A stretch of 64,000 bases of DNA from Mesorhizobium sp. WSM3859 (GCF_002295065.1 NZ_NSGG01000005.1:124001-188000); one strand, 5' to 3'; numbered from the stretch's first letter, positions 19,936 to 28,659 are shown. The notes: a model not told the origin generated them from the letters alone. A program made the numbers and translations.

Positions 19936-20751
19936 CTAGCCGACATTGCGGAGGAATTGTTTGAGCCTTTCGGATTTGGGCGCGCCGAACAATTGTTCCG
20001 GCGGACCTTCCTCCTCGACCAGCCCGTTGTAGAGGTAGACGACATGCGTCGCGACCTCGCGGGCGAACTTCATTTCATGCGTCACCAGCACCATGGTGCG
20101 CCCCTCGCGCGCCAGGTCGCCGATCACCTTCAGCACTTCGCCGACAAGTTCCGGATCGAGCGCCGACGTCGGCTCGTCGAACAGCATGACGCGGGGATTG
20201 ATCGCCAGCGCCCGGGCGATCGCGGCGCGTTGCTGCTGACCGCCGGACAGGAAGGCCGGATAGACGTCCCGCTTCTCCGCCAACCCGACGCGGGCAAGCA
20301 GTTTCTCGGCCTGGGCGATCGCTTCGTCGCGCTTCACGCCCAGCACATGCACCGGAACTTCGATGACGTTCTCGATCAGCGTCATGTGGCTCCACAGGTT
20401 GAAATTCTGGAACACCATGCCGAGCCGCGAGCGGATCCGCTCGATCTGCCGGCGGTCGGCCGGAACGGTATGGCCGTGGCTGTCGGCCTTGAGCTTGATC
20501 TCCTCGCCATTGACCCGGATGATGCCGCTGGTCGGGTTTTCGAGGCAGTTGATGCAGCGCAACAGCGTCGACTTGCCGGAGCCGGAGCCGCCGATGACGG
20601 CGACTACCTCGCCGTCGCGCGCCGACAGCGAAACGCCCTTCAGCACGTGCAGCTGGCCGAATTTCTTATGCAGGTTCTCGACGTGGATGGCTTCGGCGGC
20701 GGCGCTTTGCGCCTTGCCGGATTGGATTGGGGCAGCGTCCGCCACGCTCAC
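19936..20751 (-). CDS. Amino acid ABC transporter ATP-binding protein (HisP/GlnQ type)
   Basis: A 271-residue ATPase. Walker A is GGSGSGKSTLLRCINCLE, the Q-loop MVFQNFNLWSHMT, the ABC signature LSGGQQQRAAIARALA, Walker B VMLFDEPTSALDPE, and the H-switch VLVTHEMKFAREV. The insertion with HTVPADRRQIERIRSRLGMV is typical of the HisP/OccP subfamily for basic amino acids and opines. The GTG at 20751 has AGAGG 7 bp upstream. It is the first gene of the minus-strand operon and is divergent from the DDAH-like gene. Confidence 0.93.
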   Translation of the reverse strand: MSVADAAPIQSGKAQSAAAEAIHVENLHKKFGQLHVLKGVSLSARDGEVVAVIGGSGSGKSTLLRCINCLENPTSGIIRVNGEEIKLKADSHGHTVPADRRQIERIRSRLGMVFQNFNLWSHMTLIENVIEVPVHVLGVKRDEAIAQAEKLLARVGLAEKRDVYPAFLSGGQQQRAAIARALAINPRVMLFDEPTSALDPELVGEVLKVIGDLAREGRTMVLVTHEMKFAREVATHVVYLYNGLVEEEGPPEQLFGAPKSERLKQFLRNVG

Positions 20752-20884
20752 CGGGCGACCTCTCTATGGTCGAAGGCAGGTCGTCGAACGTCCATCCGGC
20801 TAATCAACATACGCTGTACTGCCCGCTCCAGACTTCAGCATGGACCCGACAGCGCGAGCCCGTCAATCCCGCTCATTACGGCAC

Positions 20885-20912
20885 TTGCGGCGTTGTTGTG
20901 CAAGTGTATAAA
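20885..20912 (+). promoter_or_regulatory. Candidate sigma-70 promoter for the DDAH-like gene
   Basis: TTGCGG (20885-20890) and TATAAA (20907-20912) are 16 bp apart and about 50 bp before the ATG at 20962. Downstream, ATGAAA and TTTCAT form an inverted pair at about 20922-20946, a possible site for the TetR-type regulator encoded in the same operon. The evidence is sequence pattern only. Confidence 0.35.
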
Positions 20913-20961
20913 TAGCCTTTCATGAAATTTTTCCGCTTTTTTTCATCTTAGAAGGGCATCG

Positions 20962-21834
20962 ATGAGCGCTTTCGGATCACAGTCCATGGCGGCGCCGTTG
21001 CGGCGCGTGCTGATGCGTTCGGCGGCCAACGCCATGCGCGGCGCCGATAGGGCCGCCTGGCACTATGGCCCGGGTTTCGACCCGGCGAAAGCGGCAATGC
21101 AGCATGCGCTCCTTGCCGAGCTGGTGTCCACTTCCGGCGCCGAAATCGAGTGGATCGACGACAAGGCCGACGGTCTCGCGGATTCGGTGTTCACGCATGA
21201 CCCGTCGCTGATGACCGATCGCGGCGCGCTGATCCTGTCGATGGGCAAGCCGTTGCGCGCCAAAGAGCCTTCGCTACATGAGGAGACCTACAGAAGGCTT
21301 GGCATTCCGGTCCTTGGCCGCGTCGAGGCGCCCGGCCAGGTCGAAGGCGGCGACTGTGTATGGGTGGATTCCCGCACGCTGGCGATCGGGCGCGGTGTTC
21401 GCACCAACCAGGAAGGCATCCAGCAGGTCGCCAACCTGCTGACGCCGCTCGGCATTTCCGTCTATGGCTTCGACCTGCCGCTGTGGCAGGGCGAAGAGGC
21501 GTGCCTGCATCTGATGTCGATGATCAGCCCGCTGGCCGACGACCTCGCGCTGGTCTATTCGCCGCTTCTGCCAGCCCCGTTCTACCAGATGCTGAAGGCG
21601 CGCGGCATCCGCCTGGTCGAAGGCGATGCGCAAGAGTTCGCCGCCTCGAACGGTCTCAGTCTGAATGTGCTGCCGACCAGCCCGTTGAAGGTCATTGCCG
21701 TGGCCGGCTTTCCCAAGACCAAAGCCGCGATGGAAGCCGCCGGCTGCGCGGTCGAAACCTTCGAGGCGGATGCACTCTGCATCGCCTGCGAAGGCGGCCC
21801 GACATGCCTGACGCGGCCAATCCTGCGCCAATGA
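20962..21834 (+). CDS. Amidinotransferase-fold hydrolase, dimethylarginine dimethylaminohydrolase (DDAH)-like
   Basis: A 290-residue protein of the guanidino-group-modifying superfamily. The catalytic set is visible: Glu128 in QVEGGDC, His183 in EEACLHLMSM and Cys282 in EGGPTCLTRP. Substrate-binding elements include SVFTHDPSLM near residue 75 and RTNQEGIQQV. DDAH enzymes convert N-methylated arginine to citrulline and methylamines; related enzymes act on arginine or other guanidino compounds, so substrate choice is inferred. AGAAGGG precedes the ATG by 5 bp. The stop overlaps the start of the TetR-type gene (ATGA), so the two are co-translated, and the arginine-type ABC operon diverges from its promoter. 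Confidence 0.82.
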   Translation: MSAFGSQSMAAPLRRVLMRSAANAMRGADRAAWHYGPGFDPAKAAMQHALLAELVSTSGAEIEWIDDKADGLADSVFTHDPSLMTDRGALILSMGKPLRAKEPSLHEETYRRLGIPVLGRVEAPGQVEGGDCVWVDSRTLAIGRGVRTNQEGIQQVANLLTPLGISVYGFDLPLWQGEEACLHLMSMISPLADDLALVYSPLLPAPFYQMLKARGIRLVEGDAQEFAASNGLSLNVLPTSPLKVIAVAGFPKTKAAMEAAGCAVETFEADALCIACEGGPTCLTRPILRQ

Positions 21835-22475
21835 ATGCGCGCCGCAAGTTCCGCCGCGAGGGCGAGGAGCGGCGGCGGCAGGACTTGATCGACGCGACCC
21901 TGGACAGCGTGGCGGAACATGGCCTCGAGGGCGCCACCCTGCGCACCATCGCCTTGCGCGCCGGCGTCACCGCCGGGCTGATCCGCCACTATTTCCCCGG
22001 CAAGGCGGATTTGCTGCAGGAGGCCTATGCGGCATTGATGGACCGCATGACCGAGCAGGCGAAAGCGGCGTTGCTCATGGAAGACGCCTCGCCGCGCCAG
22101 CGACTTGCCGCTTTCGTCACCGCCAATCTCAACGCGCCGATCATCGACCAACGGGTGTTTTCGCTCTGGGCAACCTTTATCGGCCGCGCCGGCGCCGATC
22201 CGACGCTCGCCCGCGCTCACCGCGAAGGCTATCTCGGCTTTCGCAACGAGGTGGAAGCGGTCGTGGCCGAAGTGCTGGCCGCCGAACGGCGCAAGCCGGA
22301 CGCAGGCGAGCTGCGCCACCATGCCATCGCCATCAACGCGATCATCGACGGGCTCTGGATCGAAGGCTGCCTGGCCGGCGAGATGTTCTCGCCTGGCGAA
22401 TTGGCGGCGATCGGCATCAAAGCCATAGAGGCCGAGCTCGGCCTTGCGCCGGAAAAGCAGTTCCAGGAAAAGTGA
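21831..22475 (+). CDS. TetR-family regulator, BetI-like
   Basis: A 214-residue repressor. The N-terminal HTH is RRQDLIDATLDSVAEHGLEG, then ATLRTIALRAGVTAGLIRHY with YFPGKADLLQEAY, and the C-terminal domain resembles BetI (HAIAINAIIDGLWIEGCL). The ATG at 21831 overlaps the DDAH-like stop; an in-frame ATG at 21804 is possible. The last codons (KQFQEK and stop) come from copy 3 of the dispersed repeat, so the C-terminus has been supplied by a repeat insertion. It probably controls the surrounding guanidino-compound genes. Confidence 0.88.
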   Translation: MNARRKFRREGEERRRQDLIDATLDSVAEHGLEGATLRTIALRAGVTAGLIRHYFPGKADLLQEAYAALMDRMTEQAKAALLMEDASPRQRLAAFVTANLNAPIIDQRVFSLWATFIGRAGADPTLARAHREGYLGFRNEVEAVVAEVLAAERRKPDAGELRHHAIAINAIIDGLWIEGCLAGEMFSPGELAAIGIKAIEAELGLAPEKQFQEK

Positions 22476-22552
22476 GAAGCGGTTTTCCGTCCGGAATTGC
22501 GTAAGAAACAAGAGATAGAGCGGGTCGCTGTTCCGTGAGAACAGTGACCTGC
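22456..22552 (+). repeat. Dispersed palindromic repeat, copy 3
   Basis: The core GCAGTTCCAGGAAAAGTGAG, then AAGCGGTTTTCCGTCCGGAA and TTGC, is nearly identical to copy 2 up to GAGATAGAGCG. The second module then differs, with an inverted pair CTGTTC/GAACAG instead of the GCGTTTC pair. The element overlaps the 3' end of the TetR-type gene and lies just upstream of the Shine-Dalgarno site of the next gene. Confidence 0.85.
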
Positions 22553-22570
22553 CCTAATGGGAGGAAATTG

Positions 22571-24151
22571 ATGACCACCGTTGGCGAAGTGTTGATCACC
22601 TTGCTCGAAGCGCATGGCGTCGACACCGTCTTCGGCATTCCGGGCGTGCATACGGTCGAGCTTTATCGCGGCCTGGCGCGTTCGAGGATCCGTCATGTCA
22701 CGCCGCGCCACGAGCAGGGCGCTGGATTCATGGCCGACGGCTATGCGCGCGCCGGCGGCCGGCCGGGCGTCGCCTTCGTCATCACCGGACCGGGGCTGAC
22801 CAACACCATCACCGCCATGGGCCAGGCGCGCGCCGATTCGGTGCCGATGCTGGTCATCTCCGGTGTCAACGCCACCGATACGCTGGGCAAGGGTCTGGGC
22901 TTCCTGCATGAACTGCCCGACCAGCGTGGCATGATGGAAAAGGTCGCGCTGTTCTCAGAGCGTGTGACCGAGGCCAAGCAGTTGCCGGGCGCGCTCGCCC
23001 GTGCCTTCGCGCTGTTCTCGTCGGTCCGGCCGGGACCGGTGCATATCGAGATTCCCACCGACGTCATGGTGAAACCCGCCGACGGCATCGCGGCGGCGTT
23101 AAGCAACGCCGCGCCGCCGGCGCCGGACGCGGCGGCGGTCGCCGAAGCGGCGAAGTTGATCAAGGCCGCCAGCCGCCCGCTGATCCTCGCTGGCGGCGGC
23201 GCCAGGAAAGCCGACGCAGCGCTGCGGCGGCTGGCCGAAACGCTCGGCGCTCCGGTCGTCGAGACTGCCAATGCGCGCGGCCTTTTGCATGGCCATTCGC
23301 TTTGCGTGCCGGCCAGCCCCAGCCTGAAGGCGGTGCGCGCGCTGATGGCGGACGCCGATCTGGTGATCGCCGCCGGCACCGAGTTCGGCCCGACCGATTA
23401 TGACGGCTATGGCGACGGCGGCTTCGTGCTGCCGAACAACCTGATCCGCATCGACATCGGCGCCGACCAGATCGCGCGACGGCCGGTGACGGTCGGCATC
23501 CAGGCCGATTGCGCCGAAGGGATCGAGGCTTTACTTGCATCGCTTGGGCAGGACCATGTTGCGGCAAAGAATGGCGCAGCCCGCGCGGCCGCCGCACGGA
23601 AGGCAGCGTTGGCCGAGCTGAGGCCTGAATACCTGGCGCAGGTGCGCGCGGTCGAGATGATCCGCGACGCGCTGCCGGACGCCATTATCGTCGGCGATTC
23701 GACCCAGCCGATCTATGCCGCCAACCTCTATTACGACCACGATCGCCCCGGCGGCTGGTTCAATGCGGCGACGGGCTTCGGCGCGCTGGGCTACGGCCCG
23801 CCGGCGGCGATCGGTGCCGCACTTGCCGTTCCGCAAGCGCCGGTGGTGTGCCTCACCGGCGATGGCGGCTTCCAGTTCACCCTGCCGGAGATCGGCGCCG
23901 CGCTCGATGCCGAGACGCCGGTGATCTTCGTCGTCTGGAACAATCGCGGCTATCGCGAGATCGAAACCTCGATGCTCGATGTCGGTGTCGAGCCGGTCGG
24001 CGTGTCGCCGGCGCCGCCGGATTTCTGCAAGCTCGCCGAGGCCTATGGCATCGCGGCCGAGCGGTTGACCGGGACCGCTGATCTGGCCGGGGCGCTGAAG
24101 CGCGCGCGGGCGGTCGGCAAGCCGCGCCTTATCGAGGTTTCGGTGGATTGA
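22571..24151 (+). CDS. Thiamine-diphosphate enzyme, 5-guanidino-2-oxopentanoate decarboxylase (AruI)-like
   Basis: A 526-residue acetolactate-synthase-like protein with all three ThDP domains: the N-terminal PYR domain with catalytic Glu in PRHEQGAGFMADGYAR, the central domain (RPLILAGGGARKADA), and the PP domain with the GDG...NN ThDP site (LTGDGGFQFTLPEIGAALDA then VVWNNRGYREI). The set resembles AruI, which decarboxylates 2-ketoarginine to 4-guanidinobutyraldehyde in the arginine transaminase pathway. Other family members are acetolactate synthase-like, so the substrate call depends on context: arginine-type importer and DDAH-like enzyme next door. The ATG at 22571 follows GGGAGGAAA. No arginine:pyruvate transaminase (AruH) is in the window. 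Confidence 0.75.
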   Translation: MTTVGEVLITLLEAHGVDTVFGIPGVHTVELYRGLARSRIRHVTPRHEQGAGFMADGYARAGGRPGVAFVITGPGLTNTITAMGQARADSVPMLVISGVNATDTLGKGLGFLHELPDQRGMMEKVALFSERVTEAKQLPGALARAFALFSSVRPGPVHIEIPTDVMVKPADGIAAALSNAAPPAPDAAAVAEAAKLIKAASRPLILAGGGARKADAALRRLAETLGAPVVETANARGLLHGHSLCVPASPSLKAVRALMADADLVIAAGTEFGPTDYDGYGDGGFVLPNNLIRIDIGADQIARRPVTVGIQADCAEGIEALLASLGQDHVAAKNGAARAAAARKAALAELRPEYLAQVRAVEMIRDALPDAIIVGDSTQPIYAANLYYDHDRPGGWFNAATGFGALGYGPPAAIGAALAVPQAPVVCLTGDGGFQFTLPEIGAALDAETPVIFVVWNNRGYREIETSMLDVGVEPVGVSPAPPDFCKLAEAYGIAAERLTGTADLAGALKRARAVGKPRLIEVSVD

Positions 24152-25110
24152 GCGTCGTGATACCAACCGGTGGCGACGGCCCGGATAGCGCCTTTTTCAC
24201 CGAACCGCCATTCGACGATCCGCTGAGGCGCCGTCACCTGGCGCCATTGCGTTGGGCGGCGTCTTCGCCCGCCTTGCCGTGGCCGTTGCGCAAGCGCGCC
24301 GCCAAAGTCCACATCACCTTGGCCCGGCGCCGGGACCGTCGCGCCCGAAAAGCCGCCGTCGATCATTCGCAATGGTGCTCGGCCAGCACGCCGACGGGCG
24401 GGCTGGGGCCGATCTGGCAATATTGGGCGCAAGGCATCGACAACGCGCCACCCTTGGTGAAGGCCTGCATGCGCTCGGTGCAGCGGCACAAGGGCGACCG
24501 CGATCTCATCGTCCTCGATGACACCACCGTGGCCGACTATGTCGACCTGCCGGGTCACATCTGGGACAAGCACCGGCGTCAGCTGATGAAAAACCAGCAG
24601 TTCTCCAATTTCATCCGGCTCAGCCTGCTGGTGCAGCACGGCGGCACCTGGCTCGACGCCACCATTCTGCTCAGGCAACCGGTTCCTCGCCAGATCGAGA
24701 GCGAGGATTTCTACATCCTGCGCGAAACCAACCGCGCGCCGCGGCTGGTGGAGACGTGGTTCATGCATGCGCGCAAGGGACATCCGCTGGTCGAGACGGT
24801 GCTTCATGGCCTTGCCGACTACTGGCTCAAATACGATCGGCTTCTCGATTATTTCATGTTTCCGCATCACATCGAGGCTTCTCTGTTGCTGCACCGGAAG
24901 CTGAGGCAGGACTTCCTGAACATGCCGCAGGTTGGCGCCGACAGGCCGCATGAGTTGCAATGGCAGCTCTTGAAGCCTTTCGACGAAGCGAGGCATCGCG
25001 CCCTGTATGACGGCTTCTGGCTGCACAAGCTCAACTACAAGGTACGGCGTCCGCAGACGGGCGAGCGTCTGCTTTGGGACGCCATACTAGATGGCTGGCC
25101 GCTGGTCTGA
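24148..25110 (+). CDS. Capsular polysaccharide synthesis-type glycosyltransferase (PF05704-like)
   Basis: A 320-residue protein with the glycosyltransferase core PIWQYWAQGIDNAPPLVKAC, the FSNFIRLSLLVQHGGTWLDA segment (a variant of the xDxxRxxxLxxxGGxYxD motif) and a C-terminal tail ending in KLNYKVRRP. There is no signal peptide or membrane helix, so it should act in the cytosol. The start is uncertain: a TTG at 24148 overlaps the AruI-like stop, and a GTG at 24157 is an alternative. It is probably co-transcribed with the decarboxylase gene, but a functional link is not evident. Confidence 0.7.
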   Translation: MSVVIPTGGDGPDSAFFTEPPFDDPLRRRHLAPLRWAASSPALPWPLRKRAAKVHITLARRRDRRARKAAVDHSQWCSASTPTGGLGPIWQYWAQGIDNAPPLVKACMRSVQRHKGDRDLIVLDDTTVADYVDLPGHIWDKHRRQLMKNQQFSNFIRLSLLVQHGGTWLDATILLRQPVPRQIESEDFYILRETNRAPRLVETWFMHARKGHPLVETVLHGLADYWLKYDRLLDYFMFPHHIEASLLLHRKLRQDFLNMPQVGADRPHELQWQLLKPFDEARHRALYDGFWLHKLNYKVRRPQTGERLLWDAILDGWPLV

Positions 25111-25265
25111 CGAAAATTGTCCGGAGCGCAAGACACATGCAAAGACGCTGCGCCAGCCATGTCGATATTTCAATTGAGTGACAGCGCGAAAGGCGCGACG
25201 TTCGAGCCTGGGGCGGCATAACCCAAGATATATAACCATAAAAAAATGACAGGAGCGGTCAAAGC

Positions 25266-25973
25266 ATGACGGAAACGCTTAACGGCAGGCATGTCGTGAT
25301 CACGGGCGGCACTGGGGCGCTCGGCGGCGCGGTTGTCGGCAGATTGCTGGAGCAGGGCGCGATCTGCCACGTGCCCAATGCCCACGCGGCGGCCCCGCCG
25401 CATTTTCCCTATGCAGCCCACGCCAGCGTGCACCTGGCGCATAATGTCGACCTTTCGGACTCGGCCAAGGTCGAAGCCTTCTACCATCAGGTCCCCGACC
25501 TCTGGGCCTCGATCCACCTCGCCGGCGGCTTCACCATGGCGCCGGTCGAAAAGATCGAGTCGGCCTCCTTCGCTGAAATGATGGACACCAACGCCCGCAC
25601 GGCCTTCCTGTGCAGCCGCGCCGCGGTGCGCTCGATGCTGGCGTCCAACACGGCCGGCCGCATCGTCAATGTCACCGCGCGCGCCGGCCTGGAACCGCGC
25701 AAAGGTTCGGGCATGGTCGCCTATACGGCGAGCAAGGCCGCTGTCGCGGCAATGACGGTGGCGATGGCCGAAGAGTTGAAGGGCAAGGGCATATTGGTCA
25801 ACGCCGTTGCGCCCTCGACGCTCGACACGCAGGCCAACCGCGAAGCCATGCCGGATGCGGATTTCACCAAATGGGTGAGCCTCGAAGCAGCTGCGGAAGC
25901 GATCGCTTACTTGGCTTCGCCCGCCAACCAGGCGATGAGCGGCACGCTGGTTCCGCTCTACGGCCGCGCCTGA
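25266..25973 (+). CDS. Short-chain dehydrogenase/reductase lacking the usual catalytic Ser
   Basis: A 235-residue classical SDR. The cofactor motif is VVITGGTGALGGAVVGRLLE, an NNAG-like HLAGGFTM follows, and the catalytic YxxxK is YTASK. The segment where SDRs have NxSS is VNVTARAG, placing Ala at about residue 138 where the catalytic Ser is expected. A similar segment in the SDR at 45919 has the Ser. The protein may use another residue or bind without catalysis. ATG at 25266 with GGAGCGG upstream. The gene stands alone, ends just before copy 4 of the repeat and a terminator, and has no obvious pathway. Confidence 0.85.
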   Translation: MTETLNGRHVVITGGTGALGGAVVGRLLEQGAICHVPNAHAAAPPHFPYAAHASVHLAHNVDLSDSAKVEAFYHQVPDLWASIHLAGGFTMAPVEKIESASFAEMMDTNARTAFLCSRAAVRSMLASNTAGRIVNVTARAGLEPRKGSGMVAYTASKAAVAAMTVAMAEELKGKGILVNAVAPSTLDTQANREAMPDADFTKWVSLEAAAEAIAYLASPANQAMSGTLVPLYGRA

Positions 25974-25978
25974 ACTCC

Positions 25979-26041
25979 ATCTCTTTGTTTTACGCAATTC
26001 CGGACGGAAAACCGCTGACACTTTTCCTGGAATTGCTCTGA
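25979..26041 (-). repeat. Dispersed palindromic repeat, copy 4 (reverse orientation)
   Basis: Read on the minus strand this copy has GAGCAATTCCAGGAAAAGTG, TCAGCGGTTTTCCGTCCGGA and ATTGCG, matching copies 2 and 3. It sits between the SDR stop and the shared terminator with rpsA, again at the end of a gene, as do copies 2 and 3. Confidence 0.85.
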
Positions 26042-26055
26042 TATCCCGACAAAAG

Positions 26056-26089
26056 AAAAACCCCGCCGGATCGGTCCGGCGGGGTTTTT
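26056..26089. terminator. Bidirectional terminator between the SDR gene and rpsA
   Basis: AAAAACCCCGCCGGA (26056-26070), loop TCGG, and its perfect complement (26075-26089). The 15-bp stem is flanked by A5 and T5, so it works in both directions for the convergent genes. Confidence 0.95.
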
Positions 26090-26116
26090 GCTGTTCGTCA
26101 GTTGAAGAGGCTTGGC

Positions 26117-27814
26117 TTAGTTGCCCTGCTTCTTCAGCGCCGCGCCCAGGATGTCGCCGAGCGAGGCGCCGGAGTCGGTCGAGCCGTACTGGGCGACCGC
26201 TTCCTTCTCCTCGGCGATTTCCAGCGCCTTGATCGAGACCTGCAGCTTGCGGGTCTTCTTGTCGAAGGCGATGACGCGGGCATCGACCTTCTGGCCGACG
26301 GTGAAGCGCTCGGGGCGCTGCTCGTCGCGGTCGCGCGACAGGTCGGAGCGCTTGATGAAGGTCTCGATGCCGCTGTCGACCAGCCGCACGTCCAGACCGC
26401 CATCCTTCACGCCGATGACCTCGCAGGTGACGACGGCGTTCTTGCGCAGTTCGCCGCTGCTGGCCGCTTCGCCGACCGTGTCACGGGCCAGCTGCTTGAT
26501 GCCGAGCGAGATGCGCTCCTTCTCGATGTCGACGTCGAGCACCTGCGCCTTGACCATGTCGCCGCGATTGTACTCTTCGATGACCTGCTCGCCCGGACGG
26601 GTCCAGTCGAGGTCGGAAAGGTGCACCATGCCGTCCACGTCGCCTTCCAGGCCGATGAACAGGCCGAACTCGGTCTTGTTCTTGACCTCGCCCTCGACCT
26701 GGCTGCCGACCGGATGGTTGCGCGCGAAGGCTTCCCACGGGTTCTCCAGCGTCTGCTTCAGACCGAGCGAGATGCGGCGCTTGGCCGGATCGACCTCGAG
26801 CACCACCACGTCGACTTCCTGTGTCGTCGACAGGATCTTGCCGGGGTGCACGTTCTTCTTCGTCCACGACATTTCCGAAACGTGGATGAGGCCTTCGATG
26901 CCCGGCTCCAGCTCGACGAACGCGCCGTAGTCGGTGATGTTGGTGACGGTGCCCTTGATCTTCTTGCCGATCGGGAACTTGGTGCCGATATCCGACCACG
27001 GATCCGACTCGAGCTGCTTCATGCCGAGCGAGATGCGGTGGGTTTCCTGGTTGATGCGGATGATCTGCACCTTGACCGTCTGGCCGATGTTGAGGATCTC
27101 GGTCGGATGGTTGACGCGGCGCCATGCCATGTCGGTGACATGCAGCAGGCCGTCGATGCCGCCGAGGTCGACGAACGCACCGTAGTCGGTGATGTTCTTG
27201 ACCACACCTTCGACCACCTGGCCTTCCTCGAGGTTCTGCACGATTTCCGAACGCTGTTCGGCGCGGCTCTCTTCGAGCACGGTGCGGCGCGACACCACGA
27301 TGTTGCCGCGGCGGCGATCCATCTTGAGGATCTCGAAGGGCTGCGGATTATGCATCAGCGGGGTGACGTCGCGGATCGGGCGGATATCGACCTGGCTGCG
27401 CGGCAGGAACGCCACGGCGCCGTCGAGGTCGACGGTGAAGCCGCCCTTGACCTGGTTGAAGATGACGCCTTCGACGCGCTCACCCTTGGTGAACTTCTCT
27501 TCGAGACGCACCCAGCTCTCCTCGCGGCGAGCCTTCTCGCGCGACAGCATGGCTTCGCCAAGCGCGTTCTCGATGCGCTCGACATAGACTTCGACGGTGT
27601 CGCCGACCTTGAGGGAGGAGTCCTTGCCCTTGGCGCCGAATTCCTTCAGCGGCACGCGGCCTTCGACCTTGAGGCCGACGTCGATGATGGCCATGTCCTT
27701 TTCGATCGCGGTGATCGTGCCCCGGACAACCTGGCCCTCGCCGGAATGGCCGGCGGTGAATGATTCTTCGAGCATGCTCGCGAAATCGTCGCGAGACGGA
27801 TTAGCTACTGACAT
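26117..27814 (-). CDS. rpsA: 30S ribosomal protein S1
   Basis: A 565-residue protein with six S1 RNA-binding repeats. The repeats start at GQVVRGTITAIEKDMAIIDV, RVEGVIFNQVKGGFTVDLDG, VVEGVVKNITDYGAFVDLGG, IKGTVTNITDYGAFVELEPG, VEGEVKNKTEFGLFIGLEGD and VVTCEVIGVKDGGLDVRL. Repeats 3 and 4 have the best-conserved DYGAFV core. It recruits mRNA to the small ribosomal subunit. The ATG at 27814 is preceded by AGGAG at 6 bp, and a short hairpin lies directly upstream. Gene order aroA-cmk-rpsA on the minus strand is the usual alphaproteobacterial one. Confidence 0.97.
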   Translation of the reverse strand: MSVANPSRDDFASMLEESFTAGHSGEGQVVRGTITAIEKDMAIIDVGLKVEGRVPLKEFGAKGKDSSLKVGDTVEVYVERIENALGEAMLSREKARREESWVRLEEKFTKGERVEGVIFNQVKGGFTVDLDGAVAFLPRSQVDIRPIRDVTPLMHNPQPFEILKMDRRRGNIVVSRRTVLEESRAEQRSEIVQNLEEGQVVEGVVKNITDYGAFVDLGGIDGLLHVTDMAWRRVNHPTEILNIGQTVKVQIIRINQETHRISLGMKQLESDPWSDIGTKFPIGKKIKGTVTNITDYGAFVELEPGIEGLIHVSEMSWTKKNVHPGKILSTTQEVDVVVLEVDPAKRRISLGLKQTLENPWEAFARNHPVGSQVEGEVKNKTEFGLFIGLEGDVDGMVHLSDLDWTRPGEQVIEEYNRGDMVKAQVLDVDIEKERISLGIKQLARDTVGEAASSGELRKNAVVTCEVIGVKDGGLDVRLVDSGIETFIKRSDLSRDRDEQRPERFTVGQKVDARVIAFDKKTRKLQVSIKALEIAEEKEAVAQYGSTDSGASLGDILGAALKKQGN

Positions 27815-27829
27815 TGTTTCTCCTGGAAT

Positions 27830-27849
27830 GCTCCGCGCGCTGGCGGAGC
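27830..27849 (-). promoter_or_regulatory. Hairpin in the rpsA leader
   Basis: GCTCCGC, a 6-base loop and GCGGAGC form a perfect 7-bp stem just upstream of the rpsA Shine-Dalgarno site (complement of about 27820-27825). Ribosomal protein S1 represses its own translation in enterobacteria through leader structure, so a similar role is possible here; the sequence itself only shows the hairpin. Confidence 0.4.
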
Positions 27850-28008
27850 GGGCGCCGTGGGTTAGCGTTGCGTTAGCCTGCCGGCGTTCCGGGCTGAAGA
27901 GCCCTTGGCCGCTGTTCAGGCGGCAATTCCGGCGCATGAAGAATGTTGGCAGGCTGGTTCGTGCCCGATATGGGTATTTTCGCCGCCCGAGGCAACCGAA
28001 AAGCCCGA

Positions 28009-28659
28009 TCAGGCCTTGTTTCTCTTGGCCAAGACGTCGTCAACGATCGCCATCGCCGCCAGAAACGCGGCTTCTATAGCCATTTCGCTGGTATCAAGCA
28101 AGTGCGCGTCCGCCGCCGGCTTCAACGGCGAGGACGATCTGCCCATGTCGCGCTCGTCGCGGCGCTCGATATCGGCGAGGATGGTGGCGAAATCGGCGCT
28201 GCCGCCCATGCTCTCGATCTCGGCCAGCCGGCGCCGGGCACGCACCTCGGCGCTCGCCGTGACATAGAGCTTGATGTCGGCGTCCGGGCACACCACCGTG
28301 CCGATGTCGCGGCCGTCGAGCACCGCGCCCGGCGGGGCCTTGGCAAAGGCCCGCTGCTTCTCGACCAGGATGCGCCGCACTGTGGGGATGACGGCGACCT
28401 TAGAGGCCGCTTCGCCCACCGCATGCGCGGAAAGCACGGTACGGTCGAGGCTCGAAAGGTCCACCTGCCGTGCCGCGGTTTCGGCCGCCGAGACATTGTC
28501 GAGCGGCAGGCCGAGCTCCAGCAGCTTGTGGGCGACCGCGCGGTAGGTGAGGCCGGTGTCGAGAAGGTTCAGCCGGTAGTGATCGGCGAGACGGCGGGCG
28601 AGCGTGCCCTTGCCCGCGCCCGCTGGGCCGTCGATGGCTATGGTGAAGGTGTGGGTCAC
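28009..28659 (-). CDS. cmk: Cytidylate kinase
   Basis: A 216-residue (d)CMP kinase. The P-loop is [19 protein letters not shown], the CMP-binding segment [11 protein letters not shown] and [20 protein letters not shown], and the lid [17 protein letters not shown]. These are the typical family features. The start is GTG at 28659; no good Shine-Dalgarno site is seen, but the N-terminus fits the family. It phosphorylates CMP and dCMP to the diphosphates. It lies between aroA and rpsA, 195 bp before rpsA and with a repeat pair between it and aroA. Confidence 0.95.
   Translation of the reverse strand: MTHTFTIAIDGPAGAGKGTLARRLADHYRLNLLDTGLTYRAVAHKLLELGLPLDNVSAAETAARQVDLSSLDRTVLSAHAVGEAASKVAVIPTVRRILVEKQRAFAKAPPGAVLDGRDIGTVVCPDADIKLYVTASAEVRARRRLAEIESMGGSADFATILADIERRDERDMGRSSSPLKPAADAHLLDTSEMAIEAAFLAAMAIVDDVLAKRNKA

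Noticed and set aside
26102..27763. 553-codon plus-strand frame opposite rpsA
   Set aside because: Shadow of the S1 repeats; its internal repetition mirrors the rpsA repeats and it has no family features.
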